A DNA stretch of 64,000 bases from Phytohabitans suffuscus (GCF_011764565.1 NZ_AP022871.1:7192320-7256319), one strand, 5' to 3'; shown: positions 9,182 through 19,849, counted from the stretch's first letter. Notes: a model not told the origin generated them from the letters alone. Program-made: numbers and translations.

Positions 9182-9546
9182 ATGACCACACGCGACGACG
9201 CGACCGCACTGGTCCTGCGGATGCAGGAATGCTTCAACACCCGGCAGTTCGACCAGGCCGAGGGCCTGTTCACCCCGGCTACTTCAGTCATGCGCTCGGC
9301 ACCACCGGATTCGAGGCGGGCAAGGACGTCTGGCGCAAGGTCGTGGCCCAGTTCCCCGACATGCGCGTCACCGCCGAGGACATCCTGGTCGACGGCGACA
9401 AGGTCGCCATCCGCTCGTCCGTCCAGGGGATCACGACCCCGAACGGCCAGGCACCGCCAACACTGATCGAGATCTTCCGCATTGAAGATGGCCGGCTCGC
9501 GGAAACATGGGGGATCACCGAAGGCCCGGACCCGCGTGTCGGTTGA
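9182..9546 (+). pseudogene. SnoaL-like (NTF2-fold) polyketide-cyclase-type protein, split by one frameshift
   Basis: ATG at 9182 lies behind a good ribosome site (aggagg at about 9170) and starts TTRDDATALVLRMQECFNTRQFDQAEGLF. At about 9272-9276 the frame must shift to continue YFSHALGTTGFEAGKDVWRK, then a typical SnoaL core (MRVTAEDILVDGDKV) and an end near WGITEGPD. The corrected product is about 120 residues, normal for the family. SnoaL-like proteins include cyclases, isomerases and many uncharacterised small proteins. It is likely controlled by the divergent TetR repressor. Confidence 0.7.
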
Positions 9547-9792
9547 CACCGTCGCCGAACTGACCACGCGACCCTGCCTTCCGCTCCAGTCCCAATCCCG
9601 GCAGCGACTCACAGAGCAATCCTGATCGCCAGGTTCGCTGCCCGCTTCGAGGTGGACAGCCACCCCGGCGGGGCACTACCGTGAGGTTCGCCAAGCAGTT
9701 GCACCGCACGACCGCCTGGCACGCCGGAGGGCTCGCCACCTTCTGAACCCTCCCGCGACGCCTTGTCGCGTCCGGCCCCGTGTGGGTTCGGG

Positions 9793-10125
9793 TTATTTGG
9801 TTGGTGGTCGCTGGCCGTGCTGCAGGCGTTGGTTGATTTCGAGGGCTTCAGCGAGTTGGTCTTCGAGGATGACGATGCGACAGGCGGCTTCGATGCCGGT
9901 GCCCTGGTCGGCGATCTCACGAACCCGGGCGGCCAAGCGCAGTTGGTAGCGGCTGTAGCGGCGATGTCCACCTTCGGAGCGGGTGGGCGCGAACAGGCGG
10001 GCCTGCTCCACCGAGCGCAGGAAGCCGGCGGTGGCGCCGATCATCTCAGCGGCCCGGCCCATGGTGTAGGCGGGGTAGTTTTCGTCTTCGAACTTGTCGG
10101 TCGAACCGTTATGGCTAGAGGTCAT
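9793..10125 (-). CDS. MerR-family transcriptional regulator
   Basis: A 110-residue protein with one MerR helix-turn-helix: YTMGRAAEMIGATAGFLRSVEQ, then RSEGGHRRYSRYQL (wing 1 with the conserved GGHRRY) and a C-terminal helix (EAACRIVILEDQLAEALE) for dimerisation. It has no long ligand-binding domain and no metal-binding Cys pattern, so it belongs to the short actinobacterial MerR group. ATG at 10125 is chosen because the longer reading has no similarity upstream and a ggaaagg ribosome site lies ahead. A strong hairpin lies in its leader. Confidence 0.8.
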   Translation of the reverse strand: MTSSHNGSTDKFEDENYPAYTMGRAAEMIGATAGFLRSVEQARLFAPTRSEGGHRRYSRYQLRLAARVREIADQGTGIEAACRIVILEDQLAEALEINQRLQHGQRPPTK

Positions 10126-10150
10126 AGACGCCTTTCCGGGAAACGCGTGT

Positions 10151-10183
10151 GAGGATCCCGGCGCCGACGGCGCCGGGATCCTC
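10151..10183. repeat. 15-bp perfect hairpin in the merR leader
   Basis: gaggatcccggcgcc, a 3-base loop (gac) and the perfect complement. It lies 26 bases upstream of the MerR start on the transcribed side. It could act as an attenuator or as the terminator of an unseen upstream transcript. Confidence 0.7.
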
Positions 10184-10212
10184 GGGAGAGTGAACTTGTT
10201 GCATGCCATCAC

Positions 10213-10755
10213 CGGCTGGCTGCCGGCTCATCGTCGTCCCGCCCACCCACCAGGGGAGGTGCGGGCCGGCGGGAATTCGGCTGGATGTGACCGTAAACCA
10301 CCTTCCGTTCGTGGAGGTCTGCGGCTCCTGCCAGGCATCCCTACGCCGGGCAGGGATCCGATGACATTCACTCCTCTCGTACACACCGCTTCAGAACTGG
10401 GGTCTTGCTGGTCCTGCATGAACCTGGTGGTGCTGGGTGGTGCATGACGCCCGACAATCCGTGTCCGAGCGCTGAGCCCGGGTCCGGCCCCGCTGCGCCC
10501 GCTCACCTTGAGAGCAGGGCGGGGCCGGACCGCGCGGGCCGTTTACCTCTGTGCGCCAGGTCGGCTGTCGCACCGCTGGGTCTCTTTCGGCAACACCCAG
10601 AACCATACACACGCCCACACCGCATGTCTACCTTCGCCGGGGAAGATTTCCTTGTGTCGGATGTAACGAATCAGCGGCCGCAGCGGCTGGCCCCAGTGTG
10701 TATCGTGTCGGCTCAGCGGTCGTCATACGCGGCTCCGACAACTGGAGGTGGCGTC
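10213..10755. other. Intergenic region with a long hairpin
   Basis: I see no convincing gene in these 540 bases. A 13-bp perfect inverted repeat (10481-10493 with 10519-10531, core ggtccggccccgc) is present. The promoter of the next gene must lie near its right end. Confidence 0.5.
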
Positions 10756-11268
10756 ATGATCAACCTGTCCGATCGGATTCCCGCCCACTACTCCCAGCGC
10801 GCCCGCAGCGAGCTCTCCGCAGCGTGGGAGCACTTGTTGACCGCCGCCCAGGAAACCGCCCGGCAGGTCGCAGACACCTCCCGCGAGCGCGGGTCGGTGG
10901 CTCGGGAGCGAGCTGTGCTGGCCCGGCTTGCCCTACGCGGCGAACTGCCGGCCTCCCGGTGGCGGTGGGTCGTCGCCGGCCTGGCCGCCGGGGTGGTCAT
11001 CGGCGTGGTCGCGGCGGCGGTGGTCAGCCGGCAGCCGCACCCGGCCGCCGATTCGGATGCACTGGAACAACCGGACGACGCGCCCTCGGCGGTGTTGGAC
11101 AAGGCCCGCACCGCCGCCGCCGCGGTGGGGCAACGGGCCAGCACAGCCGTGCACACCGCCGCGACGGCCGCCCGAGACGCCACGGACAAGGCCCGCAAGA
11201 CGGTCACCCGCCGTGAACCACCAGCCGAGTCCCCACCGATCGTGCCCGCCACCGATGGCGACGACTAG
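10756..11268 (+). CDS. Single-span membrane protein of unknown function
   Basis: 170 residues. A soluble helical N-terminus (about 1-70, Ala/Arg/Glu rich) precedes one clear transmembrane helix (WVVAGLAAGVVIGVVAAAVV, about 75-95) and a long Ala/Thr-rich C-terminal tail with charged residues (DKARTAAAAVG, DATDKARKTV). ATG at 10756 follows ggaggt at good spacing. The architecture is common in actinobacterial envelope proteins without known function. Confidence 0.75.
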   Translation: MINLSDRIPAHYSQRARSELSAAWEHLLTAAQETARQVADTSRERGSVARERAVLARLALRGELPASRWRWVVAGLAAGVVIGVVAAAVVSRQPHPAADSDALEQPDDAPSAVLDKARTAAAAVGQRASTAVHTAATAARDATDKARKTVTRREPPAESPPIVPATDGDD

Positions 11269-11599
11269 GGCGTGTTTCACAGGGTCGGTCGAGCCGAGGC
11301 GAGGTCGAGGCGGCGTCGTTCCGGAGTGCGCGGCCTGCGGCGGCCCAGTGGCAGCCGTGCGAACCTCCACGCATCCCAGCGGAGTCACGGTCGAGTACGG
11401 CCGCTGTCTGCACTGCGGCGCTGTCCTGAGCCGTCCGCACCGTCCCGACGGTGACGCACCAGACCACATCGGTACGTGGACCGCCATCGGTGTAGACGTC
11501 CCGGCCCCCGTCCCCGCCCGAGCGCCACTACGAAGGCGGGCACGGACGGAATCCACCGGCCCGCCCCGTCAACGCGGCGCACGCCGGCCCGGCCGATAA
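11255..11599 (+). CDS. Small zinc-ribbon protein (hypothetical)
   Basis: An ATG inside the end of the preceding gene opens a 114-residue frame with CAACGG and, 24 residues later, CLHCGAV: two CxxC knuckles typical of a zinc ribbon. The tail is Pro/Arg rich. High third-position GC in this frame over the ribbon supports coding. The start is uncertain and no family was recognised. Confidence 0.45.
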   Translation: MATTRACFTGSVEPRRGRGGVVPECAACGGPVAAVRTSTHPSGVTVEYGRCLHCGAVLSRPHRPDGDAPDHIGTWTAIGVDVPAPVPARAPLRRRARTESTGPPRQRGARRPGR

Positions 11600-12249
11600 A
11601 GCCCTGCCAGCAACCTTCGTCTGAAGCAGCCGGCCACCCACCAGGACGAGCCGGCCGCAGTAACGGCAAGCGGCCCGGCCACATCCGGCATCGCGGGTTG
11701 ACCGTTCTCACCGGGCCCGGTGACTGGCCGACAGGGACAGCGACTGGCGCTGATCGCGCAGGTCAACGACGTCAAGACCATCCACTTGACAGTCGGCGAC
11801 CCGCCAGCCCAGGTGGCATGGACCGGTCCGGCACCTGGCGCGGCTGACCGGCATCACGCCGACCACCACCGGGGGCCATGTCACACCGGGCCAGGCCCGC
11901 TCAACCGGCGTCGACGACAGGCTCCGCTGCCATAGCCGTCCGCTGTGGCGACGGGCAGCACCGCGAAAGGCCGCGCAAACACTCGGCTGAAGGCGCTCGA
12001 CGCACTCGGCGCGGCCCTGTCCGATCGCATCGGCGGGACAGCAACCCCGGCATGGTCGTTACCCGCCGGCCTCGTCCGGACCTGGACGACGACCTGCCGG
12101 CGCGCACCGGCAGGACGGTCCCGCCCGACGGTGGCATCATCATTCTCGACCCGCGATCACGACGAACACATCGGGCGCCGCTCGCGGACCCCCTGCCCGA
12201 CCGGTACCTCCTACGCCGAGGAGGTTCTACACGATGGGAGAGCCGCGCC
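11600..12249. other. Region without a recognisable gene
   Basis: Several overlapping frames are open, but none shows a family signature or a consistent coding bias. Short stretches look like eroded coding sequence. Nothing is annotated with confidence. Confidence 0.4.
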
Positions 12250-12459
12250 ATGGCCTACCTCAGTGACGTCAACCTGCGCGCGATCATGATCGTGCTTGTC
12301 GGCCGGGCGGGTGGCTCAGTCGAGATCAGCAACGAAGAACTCTACGACGCGATGATGCCCGACAGCGGCGAGACTGAACGTTTCGTGGTCACCGAGACCG
12401 CTGGCGGTGTCCGGGTAGCTGTTCACGGGTCACGGGCAGAGCAGGCCGGCTCTAACTGA
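12250..12459 (+). CDS. Small hypothetical protein, 69 residues
   Basis: ATG at 12250 follows gggagag. The product has a mixed hydrophobic start (YLSDVNLRAIMIVLVGRAGG) and an acidic middle (NEELYDAMMPDSGETERF), then a beta-rich end. Its composition is that of a folded cytoplasmic protein rather than a random frame. No family recognised. Confidence 0.5.
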   Translation: MAYLSDVNLRAIMIVLVGRAGGSVEISNEELYDAMMPDSGETERFVVTETAGGVRVAVHGSRAEQAGSN

Positions 12460-12499
12460 GACGCGGTGGTGCAGGCCCTACCCGAAGGCACGCCTTAGG

Positions 12500-12717
12500 C
12501 GGGTCAACGCGGTCGTGCCGGGGGTGGTCGGTATCGGGTTCATGGATGAGGCCCGCGCCGCCGGCCCCGATCCGGCGGCCAGCCTCGCCGTGACGTTGGG
12601 CAACTACCCGATCGGGCGGATGTCGACGCCGGACGAGGTGGCGCGCGATCGGGGTTTCTCGCGTCGCTGGAGTCCGCCGGTATCACCGGGATGGTCCTCA
12701 GCGTTGGCGGCGGCACG
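12500..12717 (+). pseudogene. 3' remnant of a short-chain dehydrogenase related to the SDR at 41345-42076
   Basis: The fragment reads VNAVVPGVVGIGFMDEARAA, then PIGRMSTPDEVAR and, after a frame slip near 12650, FLASLESAGITGMVLSVGGG. This is the C-terminal third of an SDR. It is nearly identical in pattern, and close at nucleotide level, to the intact SDR 29 kb away in this window. The Rossmann N-terminus and the YxxxK catalytic motif are absent, so it is dead. Confidence 0.75.
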
Positions 12718-12729
12718 TCGCGTGCTGAG

Positions 12730-12897
12730 TCATACCGGTTTGAGTAGCCAGACGTCGTTGTCGAGTACCGAGGGGCTGTCCCAGAGCACGATCGGGCTGT
12801 TGTTGGATGTGTGGTCGGTGCCGCCGACGTTGAGGGCCCGCGAGAGGATTCGCTTGGCCCGGAAGAAGACGCCGTCGCTGGTAGCCATCACTGTCCG
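12730..12897 (-). pseudogene. C-terminal fragment of an unknown, possibly lectin-like protein
   Basis: From about 12897 down, the frame MATSDGVFFRAKRILSRALN, then HTSNNSPIVLWDSPSVLDND and WLLKPV reads like the last repeat of a beta-trefoil or similar sugar-binding module and ends at a TGA. No upstream part is present. Family assignment is a guess from the pattern of hydrophobic and Asn/Asp residues. Confidence 0.25.
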
Positions 12898-13123
12898 ACC
12901 TGAAAGACTCCAATACGAGCTGCTGGATATAGACGGTGAAGTCGGATCGGCGGTCGGGGCGGTCTGCCCTAGATGATGTGCATCGGGACAGCGGAGGCGG
13001 TCGTGGGTCTGCACTGGGCCGCTTACCTGGTCGGCACCGCCGCGGGCGTGCGGGACGGCGAGGGCTTCGCCTGGCGCTGTCGCGACGGGAAGGTGACGAA
13101 GCTGCTGAACCCCCCGGTCGAGG

Positions 13124-13153
13124 GCCGAGGGGCCTGAGGGGGTGCCCCTCGGC
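13124..13153. terminator. Hairpin between convergent units
   Basis: gccgaggggc / gcccctcggc forms a perfect 10-bp stem with a 10-base loop, five bases beyond the stop of the minus-strand monooxygenase gene. A likely terminator. Confidence 0.65.
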
Positions 13154-13157
13154 GCGG

Positions 13158-14351
13158 TCAGCTCGGGTAGGTGGGGAGCGTGATCGCGCTCGCCGCCCGG
13201 TGGGCCATCTTCGCCGGCATGTCGGCGAGGAAGGGCAGGTGCCGTTGCATCCTGAGGCTCAACGCGGCGGTGAACCGGTTGCTCGGCAGCATGAAGGCGG
13301 CGGCGTTGCGAGCCAGCTTCTGGCAGCCATCCACATAGGATCTCAGGGTGTCTTCGTACCGTTGGAACCCGATACGGTGGTCGCCCTGTGCCGTGGCGAG
13401 TTCGCTGGCGAGGACGTACGCTCCGACCACGGCCAGCCCGCTGCCCATGCCCGACAGCGACGAGGCGCCGTAACCCGCGTCGCCGACCAGGGCGATCCGG
13501 CCCCGGGTCCAGGCGTGCATCTTGACCAGGCTGGCCGAGTCGAGGTGGAAGTCCGGCGCCGTGGCCATCAGCTCGAGGAGCCTCGGCACCTGCCAGCCGG
13601 CTCCGGTGAACGCCCGAGCGACGATGGACCGCTGCTCGGCGAGGTCGTCGCGGTCGTACGCCAATGGGGGCGAGCCGAAGTACATCATCACCCTGGCCTC
13701 GGTGTCGCCGCGTGCGCTGTAGACGGCGACCAGCCGGTTGGGCTCGATGTGGACCAGCCCGGTGTGGTCCAGTTCCAGGACGTTGGGCGCGGTGAAGAAC
13801 ACGGTGTGGAGACCGAGGTGCTTCAGGTGCGTCTCGTCCGGACCGAAGGTGAGCGCGCGCACCCTGGAGCGCTGGCCATCCGCGCCGACGACGAGATCGA
13901 ACGTCCGGGGAGTGCCCCGCTCGAACGTCACCTGGACGCTGTCGGTGCCGTCAGCGATCTCGGTGATCGAGTCGTCGAATATGTACTCCGTTCCGTCCTG
14001 GGTCGCCTCGACAAGGAGGCGGGCCAGGTCGCCGCGAAGTACCTCGATGTCGCCGCCGGTCTGTTCCGCGGGCATCCGGACGAGCCGACGACCTCGAGTG
14101 TCCACCTGCCACCAGTCGCCGGTGCCCGTGCTGAGGCGTTCGACCGCGTCGCGCAGCCCCATTCGATCCAGTACGGCGAGGTGGACGGGGCCCCGGAAGT
14201 CGACGGCATGCCCGCCGCCGCGGACCGACGGCGCCCGCTCGATCACGGTGGGGGTGAATCCGTACCGGCGCAGCCAGTACGCCAGGGCCGGGCCGGCGAT
14301 GCCGGCACCGGAGATGAGGATCGTTCGTGGTCGTCCAGACGAGATGGTCAT
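13158..14351 (-). CDS. FAD-dependent aromatic-ring-type monooxygenase (PHBH fold)
   Basis: 397 residues with the group A flavoprotein monooxygenase signatures: N-terminal ILISGAGIAGPALAYWL (FAD ADP-binding GxGxxG), the conserved DLVVGADGQRSRVR (DG motif) and GRIALVGDAGYG (GD motif contacting FAD). The family hydroxylates or epoxidises aromatic and polyketide substrates using NAD(P)H, often in antibiotic tailoring or resistance. It is followed on the same strand, 35 bases upstream, by a large AfsR-like regulator, which probably controls it. The substrate cannot be predicted. Confidence 0.88.
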   Translation of the reverse strand: MTISSGRPRTILISGAGIAGPALAYWLRRYGFTPTVIERAPSVRGGGHAVDFRGPVHLAVLDRMGLRDAVERLSTGTGDWWQVDTRGRRLVRMPAEQTGGDIEVLRGDLARLLVEATQDGTEYIFDDSITEIADGTDSVQVTFERGTPRTFDLVVGADGQRSRVRALTFGPDETHLKHLGLHTVFFTAPNVLELDHTGLVHIEPNRLVAVYSARGDTEARVMMYFGSPPLAYDRDDLAEQRSIVARAFTGAGWQVPRLLELMATAPDFHLDSASLVKMHAWTRGRIALVGDAGYGASSLSGMGSGLAVVGAYVLASELATAQGDHRIGFQRYEDTLRSYVDGCQKLARNAAAFMLPSNRFTAALSLRMQRHLPFLADMPAKMAHRAASAITLPTYPS

Positions 14352-14386
14352 GCCGGCCAGGGTGGCCGACTCCGCTCACGGGACCC

Positions 14387-17300
14387 TCACCCCGCGCTCA
14401 CCTGGTCCGCGATGGCCGGTGAGGCGGCGACGACCTCGTGCGGTACGCCGACCAGCCGCAGCGCCGCGCCATGGTCGAGCCGGGCGGCGCTGCCATAGAT
14501 TCGTTCGAATGTCTCGTCGCCCAGGGCCAGTCGCACCGCCCGCGCCTGCCGTGCGTTGCCGGCCTCGGCCGGGCCACGTAGCGCCGCGGCCGCGCCGAGC
14601 AGCGACGCGGCGCGGGCGGGATCGCCCGTGGCGAGCACGATGTCTGCGAACACGTCGATCGCCCGTAGGTACAGCGGCGACATGCCTATCCTGACCGCGA
14701 GTTCTGTGGCGTGAAGGCAGCAGGCCCGTGCCTCGTCGAGTGCTCCTTCAGCCATGGCGACGCGAGCCAGGCCCACCAGAGCCTCGACCCGGTTGGTCGC
14801 GCCCGCGATCCACGACACGTCGATGTCGGCCAGAGCCTGCTCGTAGTGGCGCCGGGCCAGCCCGACATCGCCGACCAGGTAGGCGATATCGGCGAGGCCC
14901 CGCGACGCGATGGCCACGTACCCGGGCAGTCCGGCCCGCTGGGCCATCCGCGCCGCCTGCTCGAAGTCGACTCGCGCGGTTGACGGATCGGCACTGGTCG
15001 CGACCGCCAGCCGCACCCGGTAGTTGCCCCGGTCGCAGTACAGGTCGCACAGCTCCTCGACTGCTTCGAGCTCGCGCAGCAGCACCAGCGCTTCGTCGGC
15101 GAACGCGACCGCCCGCGCGTGCTCGCCCTGGATGTCGGCCAGCCCGGCCAACGAGCCCAGCGCCAGGGACTGTCCCCACCGTTCGCCGAGCGTACGGAAG
15201 CCTTCCGCGGCCAGGCCGAACTCTCGCTCGGCCGCCGCGGGGTCGGCGCGCAGAAAGAGGTACGGATACCCGCGGATGAGGTGGGCGGCGGCTGCCTCCC
15301 ACGGATCGGCACTGGTCAGTCCACGCTGGACCAACGCGTTCTGGATCTCGGGATCCGTACCCCAGCCGACCATTGATCGCAGGAACGTGGTGACCGGGTG
15401 CAGGGGCTGCGGTGACGACACCGCGATGGACTGCGCGGCCTCGATGTGGCGCCGGTAGGCCGTACGGCCGGTGGTGCTCGCCGCCGCGGCGAGGACGCAC
15501 AGGACGTACGCGTTTTCCAGGCCCGGCGGCGGTCCGTCGGTGACCTGGTCCAGGACGGCGTTGGCCAGGTCGCCCGCGACGGCCCGGGTGCCGCGCATCC
15601 ACAGGTATGTGGCCAGTGCGGCGAGCAGTCGCATCGCTGTCTCGACATCGCCGGCGCTCACCGCCCACCCGAGTGCGGCCTGCAAGTTGTCGTGCTCGGC
15701 GCTGAGCGCGCCGAGCCACGCCAGTTGCTCCGGACCGCGCAGGTGCGGGTCCGCGGCGGTCGCGAGGGCGAGGAAGTAGTCGGCGTGTGCCCGCCGGGTC
15801 ACGGTCGACTCGTCCGCCTCGGCCAGCCGCTCGGCGGCGTATGCGGCGACGGTGTCCAGCATCCGGTATCGGCCCCGGCCACCGTGAGCAACGACTTGTC
15901 CACGAGCGACTCGAGCGACTCGGCGGTCTCAGGCACCGCGCAGACCCACGCGGCGGCGGGCTGGTCGGCCCCGCCTGCGAAGACGGACAACCGGCGTAGA
16001 ACCTTGTGCTCGGCGTCGGTGAGCAGGTCCCAGCTCCAGTCCACGGCCGCCCGCAGTGTCTGATGACGCGCGGCGGCCGTGCGGCTGCCCCGCGACAGCA
16101 GGGCGAACCGGTCCGACAGCCGCTCGGCGATATCGACGACATCGACCGTCCGCACCCGCGCCGCCGCCAGCTCGATCGCCAGCGGCAGCCCGTCGAGCCG
16201 CCGGCAGATCTCGCCGACCACCTCGGCGGTGCGCTGATCCAGGGCGAACTGGGGATGTACGGCGGCGGCCCGGTCGGCGAACAGCCGTGCCGCCGCGGCC
16301 TCGTCGAGCACCTGGACCGGCCACAGGTGCTCGCCGGCGATCCGCAGCGGCTCCCGGCTCGTGGTAAGCACCCTCACATGTGGGCAGTAGGTCAGGATCC
16401 GCTCGACCAGCTCGGCCGCGGCCTGCACCAGATGCTCGCAGTTGTCCAGGACCAGCAGCGTCGACGTGCTGGCCAAGGCGGCGATCACCCTGGCCGTCGG
16501 TGTGCTGCCGCGTTGTTCGGCTCGCCCGTCCGCCGAGAGCGCCGACGGGGCATGCAGCCCGCTGTCACGCAGGCCCAGCGCGGTCAGGATCGCGGCCGCC
16601 AGCTCTGAGCCGAGGTGCAACGGATCGAGGCGGACGAAACATATGTCCGACCGGTGAGCGGTGACCTCGACGGCCAGCCGGGTCTTGCCCACCCCACCCG
16701 GGCCGTACAGGGTCACCAACCGGTGCCCGGCCAGCAGCTCGCCGACCCGGTCGAGGTCCCGGCCCTCCCGACGAAGCTGGTGAGCCCGGCCCCGCGGCCC
16801 GAGTGTCCAACCCGAGCAGGCCCGATCTCGCCGGGCTCCGGGCTCGCCGCCGGCCCGGCGCCCCGCAGCAGGCTCAGATGGATGGCCTCGAGCTCGGTCG
16901 ACGGGTCAGCCCCGAACTCGTCGGCCAGACGCCGCCGGTACTCGGCATACACCGCCAACGCCTGAGCCTGCTCCCCGGCGGCGCCCAACGCGCCCAGCAA
17001 CAGGCCCTGTAACCGCTCCCGCAACGGATGACGCGCCACCAGCTCCCGCAGCTCGGCGATCAGCACGTGATGCTCACCGATGCGCAACCGTGCCTCCAGC
17101 CAGTCCTCGCTCGCGGCGAGACGGCGCTCCTCCAGCCGATGGGCGAGCGCGCGGACGGCCGGCACGTCCGGAACGTCGGCGAACGCGTCCCCGCGCCACA
17201 GCGCCAACGCGTCCGCCAGGATGACGGCCGCCCGCGGGGGAAGCCCGTCAGCCAGCGCCCGCCGCCCCGCCTCCGCCAGCCGTTCGAATCTTCCGGCGTC

Positions 17301-17585
17301 GACGTCGTCGACGTCGACGGACAATCGATAGCCGGCGGGGACCGAGTCGATGACTACCGGTGCGAGGACCCGCCGCAGCCGGGAGATCTGGGACTGCAGC
17401 GCATGTCCCATGTCGCCGGAGACGCGGTCGCCATAGAGGTCAGCGATCAGCGTGTGGGTGGTAACGACCTGTCCGGGGTCGGCAAGCAGGAGCCCGAGCA
17501 ATGCCCGCAGCGCCGGCCCACCAACGACCGCCTCGCTGCCGTCGCCACGCCACACCACCGTCGTCCCGAGGATCCCGAACCGCAC
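14387..17585 (-). pseudogene. BTAD/NB-ARC/TPR transcriptional regulator (AfsR/SARP type), split by two frameshifts
   Basis: GTG at 17585 opens an OmpR-like winged helix (LRALLGLLLADPGQVV) and a bacterial transcriptional activation domain (about 95-245). After LTSFVG near 16770 the frame slips. The next frame carries the NB-ARC P-loop GPGGVGKTRLA, LLVLDNCEHL and GLPLAIELAA. After DKSLLTVAG near 15870 it slips again into MLDTVAAYAAERLAE and a TPR-rich C-terminus ending at 14387. Joined, the pieces give a standard protein of about 1060 residues. As written it is broken twice. Such proteins activate adjacent metabolite or oxidoreductase genes, here most likely the FAD monooxygenase downstream. 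Confidence 0.8.
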
Positions 17586-17729
17586 CCGACCATTCTGCTC
17601 TGGGCCTCCCGAAACGACACCCCGGCCTTGACCCTAGATGAGGCGGTCGAGCTGCAACCGGCACGAAGCAATCTGGAAACTGGCTTTGTCACGGCGGGAT
17701 CGAGACGCGTCATGGTGACGGCGCCGGTG

Positions 17730-18604
17730 TCATCCGTCGCCGATGCGTTCCGCCTTGACGGCCAGGCCCTCGGCCCTGCTGTCCCAGGTGGCGTCGGTGA
17801 CGCCACGACCGCGCAGCTCGGCCTTTCGGATCTTCTCGGTGGGCGTGCGGGGCAGCTCCGGTACGAATTCGATGTACCTGGGCACCATGTAGTGCGGTAC
17901 CCGGTCTATCAGAAACTCGAAGATCTCGCGGGCAGTCGGTTCGGTGTCCGCGCGGCGCACGATGTAGGCCATGACCTCGTCTTCCGCCTCGACGGCAGGT
18001 GCGCCGACGACTGCGCTCTCCAGTACAGCCGGGTGGGCGTTGATCTCCCGTTCGAGTTCGAGCGAGGAGATGTTCTCGCCGCGGTGACTACGCCGGGCGT
18101 TTGGTGTCGAACGAGCAGTTCGCCGAGTTCGCCGTCGCCGACGGGACGGTCGTGTTCATCGACGAGCTGGACCTCCCAGCCTGGGCCGGTGGGTAGGCCG
18201 GCGGTGCGCGGGTTGTCGGTGTTCAGGTGGGTGCGCAGCGGTCCGGGGACCTCCGTCATGGCGTAGCCGGTCCACATCTGGACGTTGAACCGGCGACCGA
18301 ACTCCTCGACGCCGGCGAACGCTGGCACGACCAGTGCGACGCGGAGGGAGACGTCGGCGTCGCCGGGCTGTTCCGGGTAGGCGTCGTGTGCGAGGTGGGA
18401 GCATCGCACTGCCTTGGACGGTCCGGTCGTGCCGGAGGTGAAGATGTACGCCAGGTCGTCTTCGGGGCGCCGGGCCCGGTCGGCGCTGGGTGCGGTCGGA
18501 TCGTGGGCGACCAGCTCGTCCCAGGTCAGCCGGCGCACGCCGGGCAGCGGCACATCGTGGTCGTCGCCACCGACGAGGACCACGGTACGAAAGGTCTTGA
18601 TCAC
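17730..18604 (-). pseudogene. AMP-dependent acyl-CoA synthetase remnant
   Basis: The piece contains the phosphate loop YIFTSGTTGPSKAV, then an internal deletion of roughly 80 residues, TGYAMTE (the adenine motif), a frame slip near 18080, and a C-terminal domain in another frame (VPHYMVPRYIEFVPELPRTP, then TEKIRKAEL with the catalytic-Lys region). The N-terminal ~150 residues are missing; the frame begins where the LPMO gene ends. It is clearly non-functional. Confidence 0.8.
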
Positions 18605-19703
18605 ATGGGTTGCCAGAGGGCGGGGGTGGTGGGGGTTCCCAGCCGGGCTGGGCGACGTCGGCCTGCCGGCACATGTAGACCGTCTCGCCGTGGGTGACGT
18701 GGTCGCCGGGCGCGTAGGCGACCTGCGGCTGCCACCGCGCGGACTCGCCTTGTTCGGCGGCGGCGAGCCACAGCGCGGGTACGTTCGGCGGCTCCCAGCC
18801 GACCTGTGAGGTGTGGGCCTGCCGGGCGGTGTACGCGCGTCCCCCGAACGAGACCGTCGCCCCGGCGGCGTAGCCGGTGTCGGGCTGCCACGGCGTCGCG
18901 GTGGGGTGCACCGTGGGCGCGGCGGTCGGCACCACGCTGGGCGTCACGCTCGGTGCCACGGTGGGCCGCGCGGCGGGTGCGGGAGGGGGAGTCACGCCCG
19001 GGCGCAGCCCAGGTCTCAAGGTCGCGCGAGGGCCGCTCGTGCCGTCGAACAGCACGTCGGAGCAGGCGTAGAACGCCTCCGGGCTGTCCCTGCGCTGCCA
19101 GATCGCGTAGATGATGTGCCGCCCGCTCTTGCCGGGCGGCACCATGCCCGTCTTCCGGTAAGCGCCACCCGCGTGGTCCGCGCGCATAGTAAGGAACGGC
19201 GCCTCCTCCAGGTCGTCCCAGCGCAGCGCGACCGTAGGGTCGTACCCGTCGCGAGTGATGAAGAGGTCGACCGTGCCCGCGTGCGACGCCGAGCCCTCCA
19301 GCCGGAAGTCGTACGACGCGCCCGCCGTCAGGTGAGTCGCCGGCCAGTCCGGGCGCGGCTGGTCGAAGCCCCGATACTTCGCCCGCCCGGCGCTGCATAG
19401 CTTGCCGTCGGGGATGACCGCGCGGTGGTTGCCGGCGGCGTGCGGTGCGCTCACCTCGTTCCAGTCGTAGACGGCCTGCTCGCCGCCGAGCGCGATGGCG
19501 TTGCGGCAGGCCGGGTTGACCGGCGCCTGGGGGTTGTCCAGGAACCGGCAGTGGTAGACACGACTCGGCGGCGCCTGCATCGTGCCGTGCGCGGACGCCG
19601 TGTCGTAGACGCTCATGATTGTCGCCGTACCCGCTGTGGCAAGTATCAATGCTGCCGCGATGCCGACCGCCGCGGGCATCCGGCGTGTCCCGAGTGCCAT
19701 CAT
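18601..19703 (-). pseudogene. AA10 lytic polysaccharide monooxygenase with CBM5/12 domains (one frameshift near the end)
   Basis: A signal peptide (about 1-38) ends ASA-H, so mature His1 of the copper histidine brace is present. The AA10 catalytic domain follows (SRVYHCRF, SASHAGTVDLFITRDGYDP with the second His, a C-terminal FYACSDV). After a Pro/Thr linker there are two chitin-binding CBM5/12-like modules (WQPDTGYAAG, then WQPQVAYAPGDHV). At a G run around 18631-18635 the frame is lost. Adding one base gives WEPPTTPALWQPM and a stop at 18601, matching WEPPNVPALW of the first module. Even without correction the catalytic domain is intact. Role: oxidative cleavage of chitin or cellulose outside the cell. 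Confidence 0.88.
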
Positions 19704-19849
19704 GGCCGTACGACGGACGAGTGCGAGGCCCGGTTCAACGGGATTCAGCGTGTACGATCCGCTGCGTGCTCGGGGGCGGGACTACGAGCGGATGCCCGAC
19801 CTGGCGATCATGGTTGTCGACAACCGTCGGCCGGTCGTGCTGTGGCCGA

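Noticed and set aside
12936..14498. Plus-strand frame opposite the FAD monooxygenase
   Set aside because: It mirrors the minus-strand monooxygenase, which has clear flavin-binding motifs.
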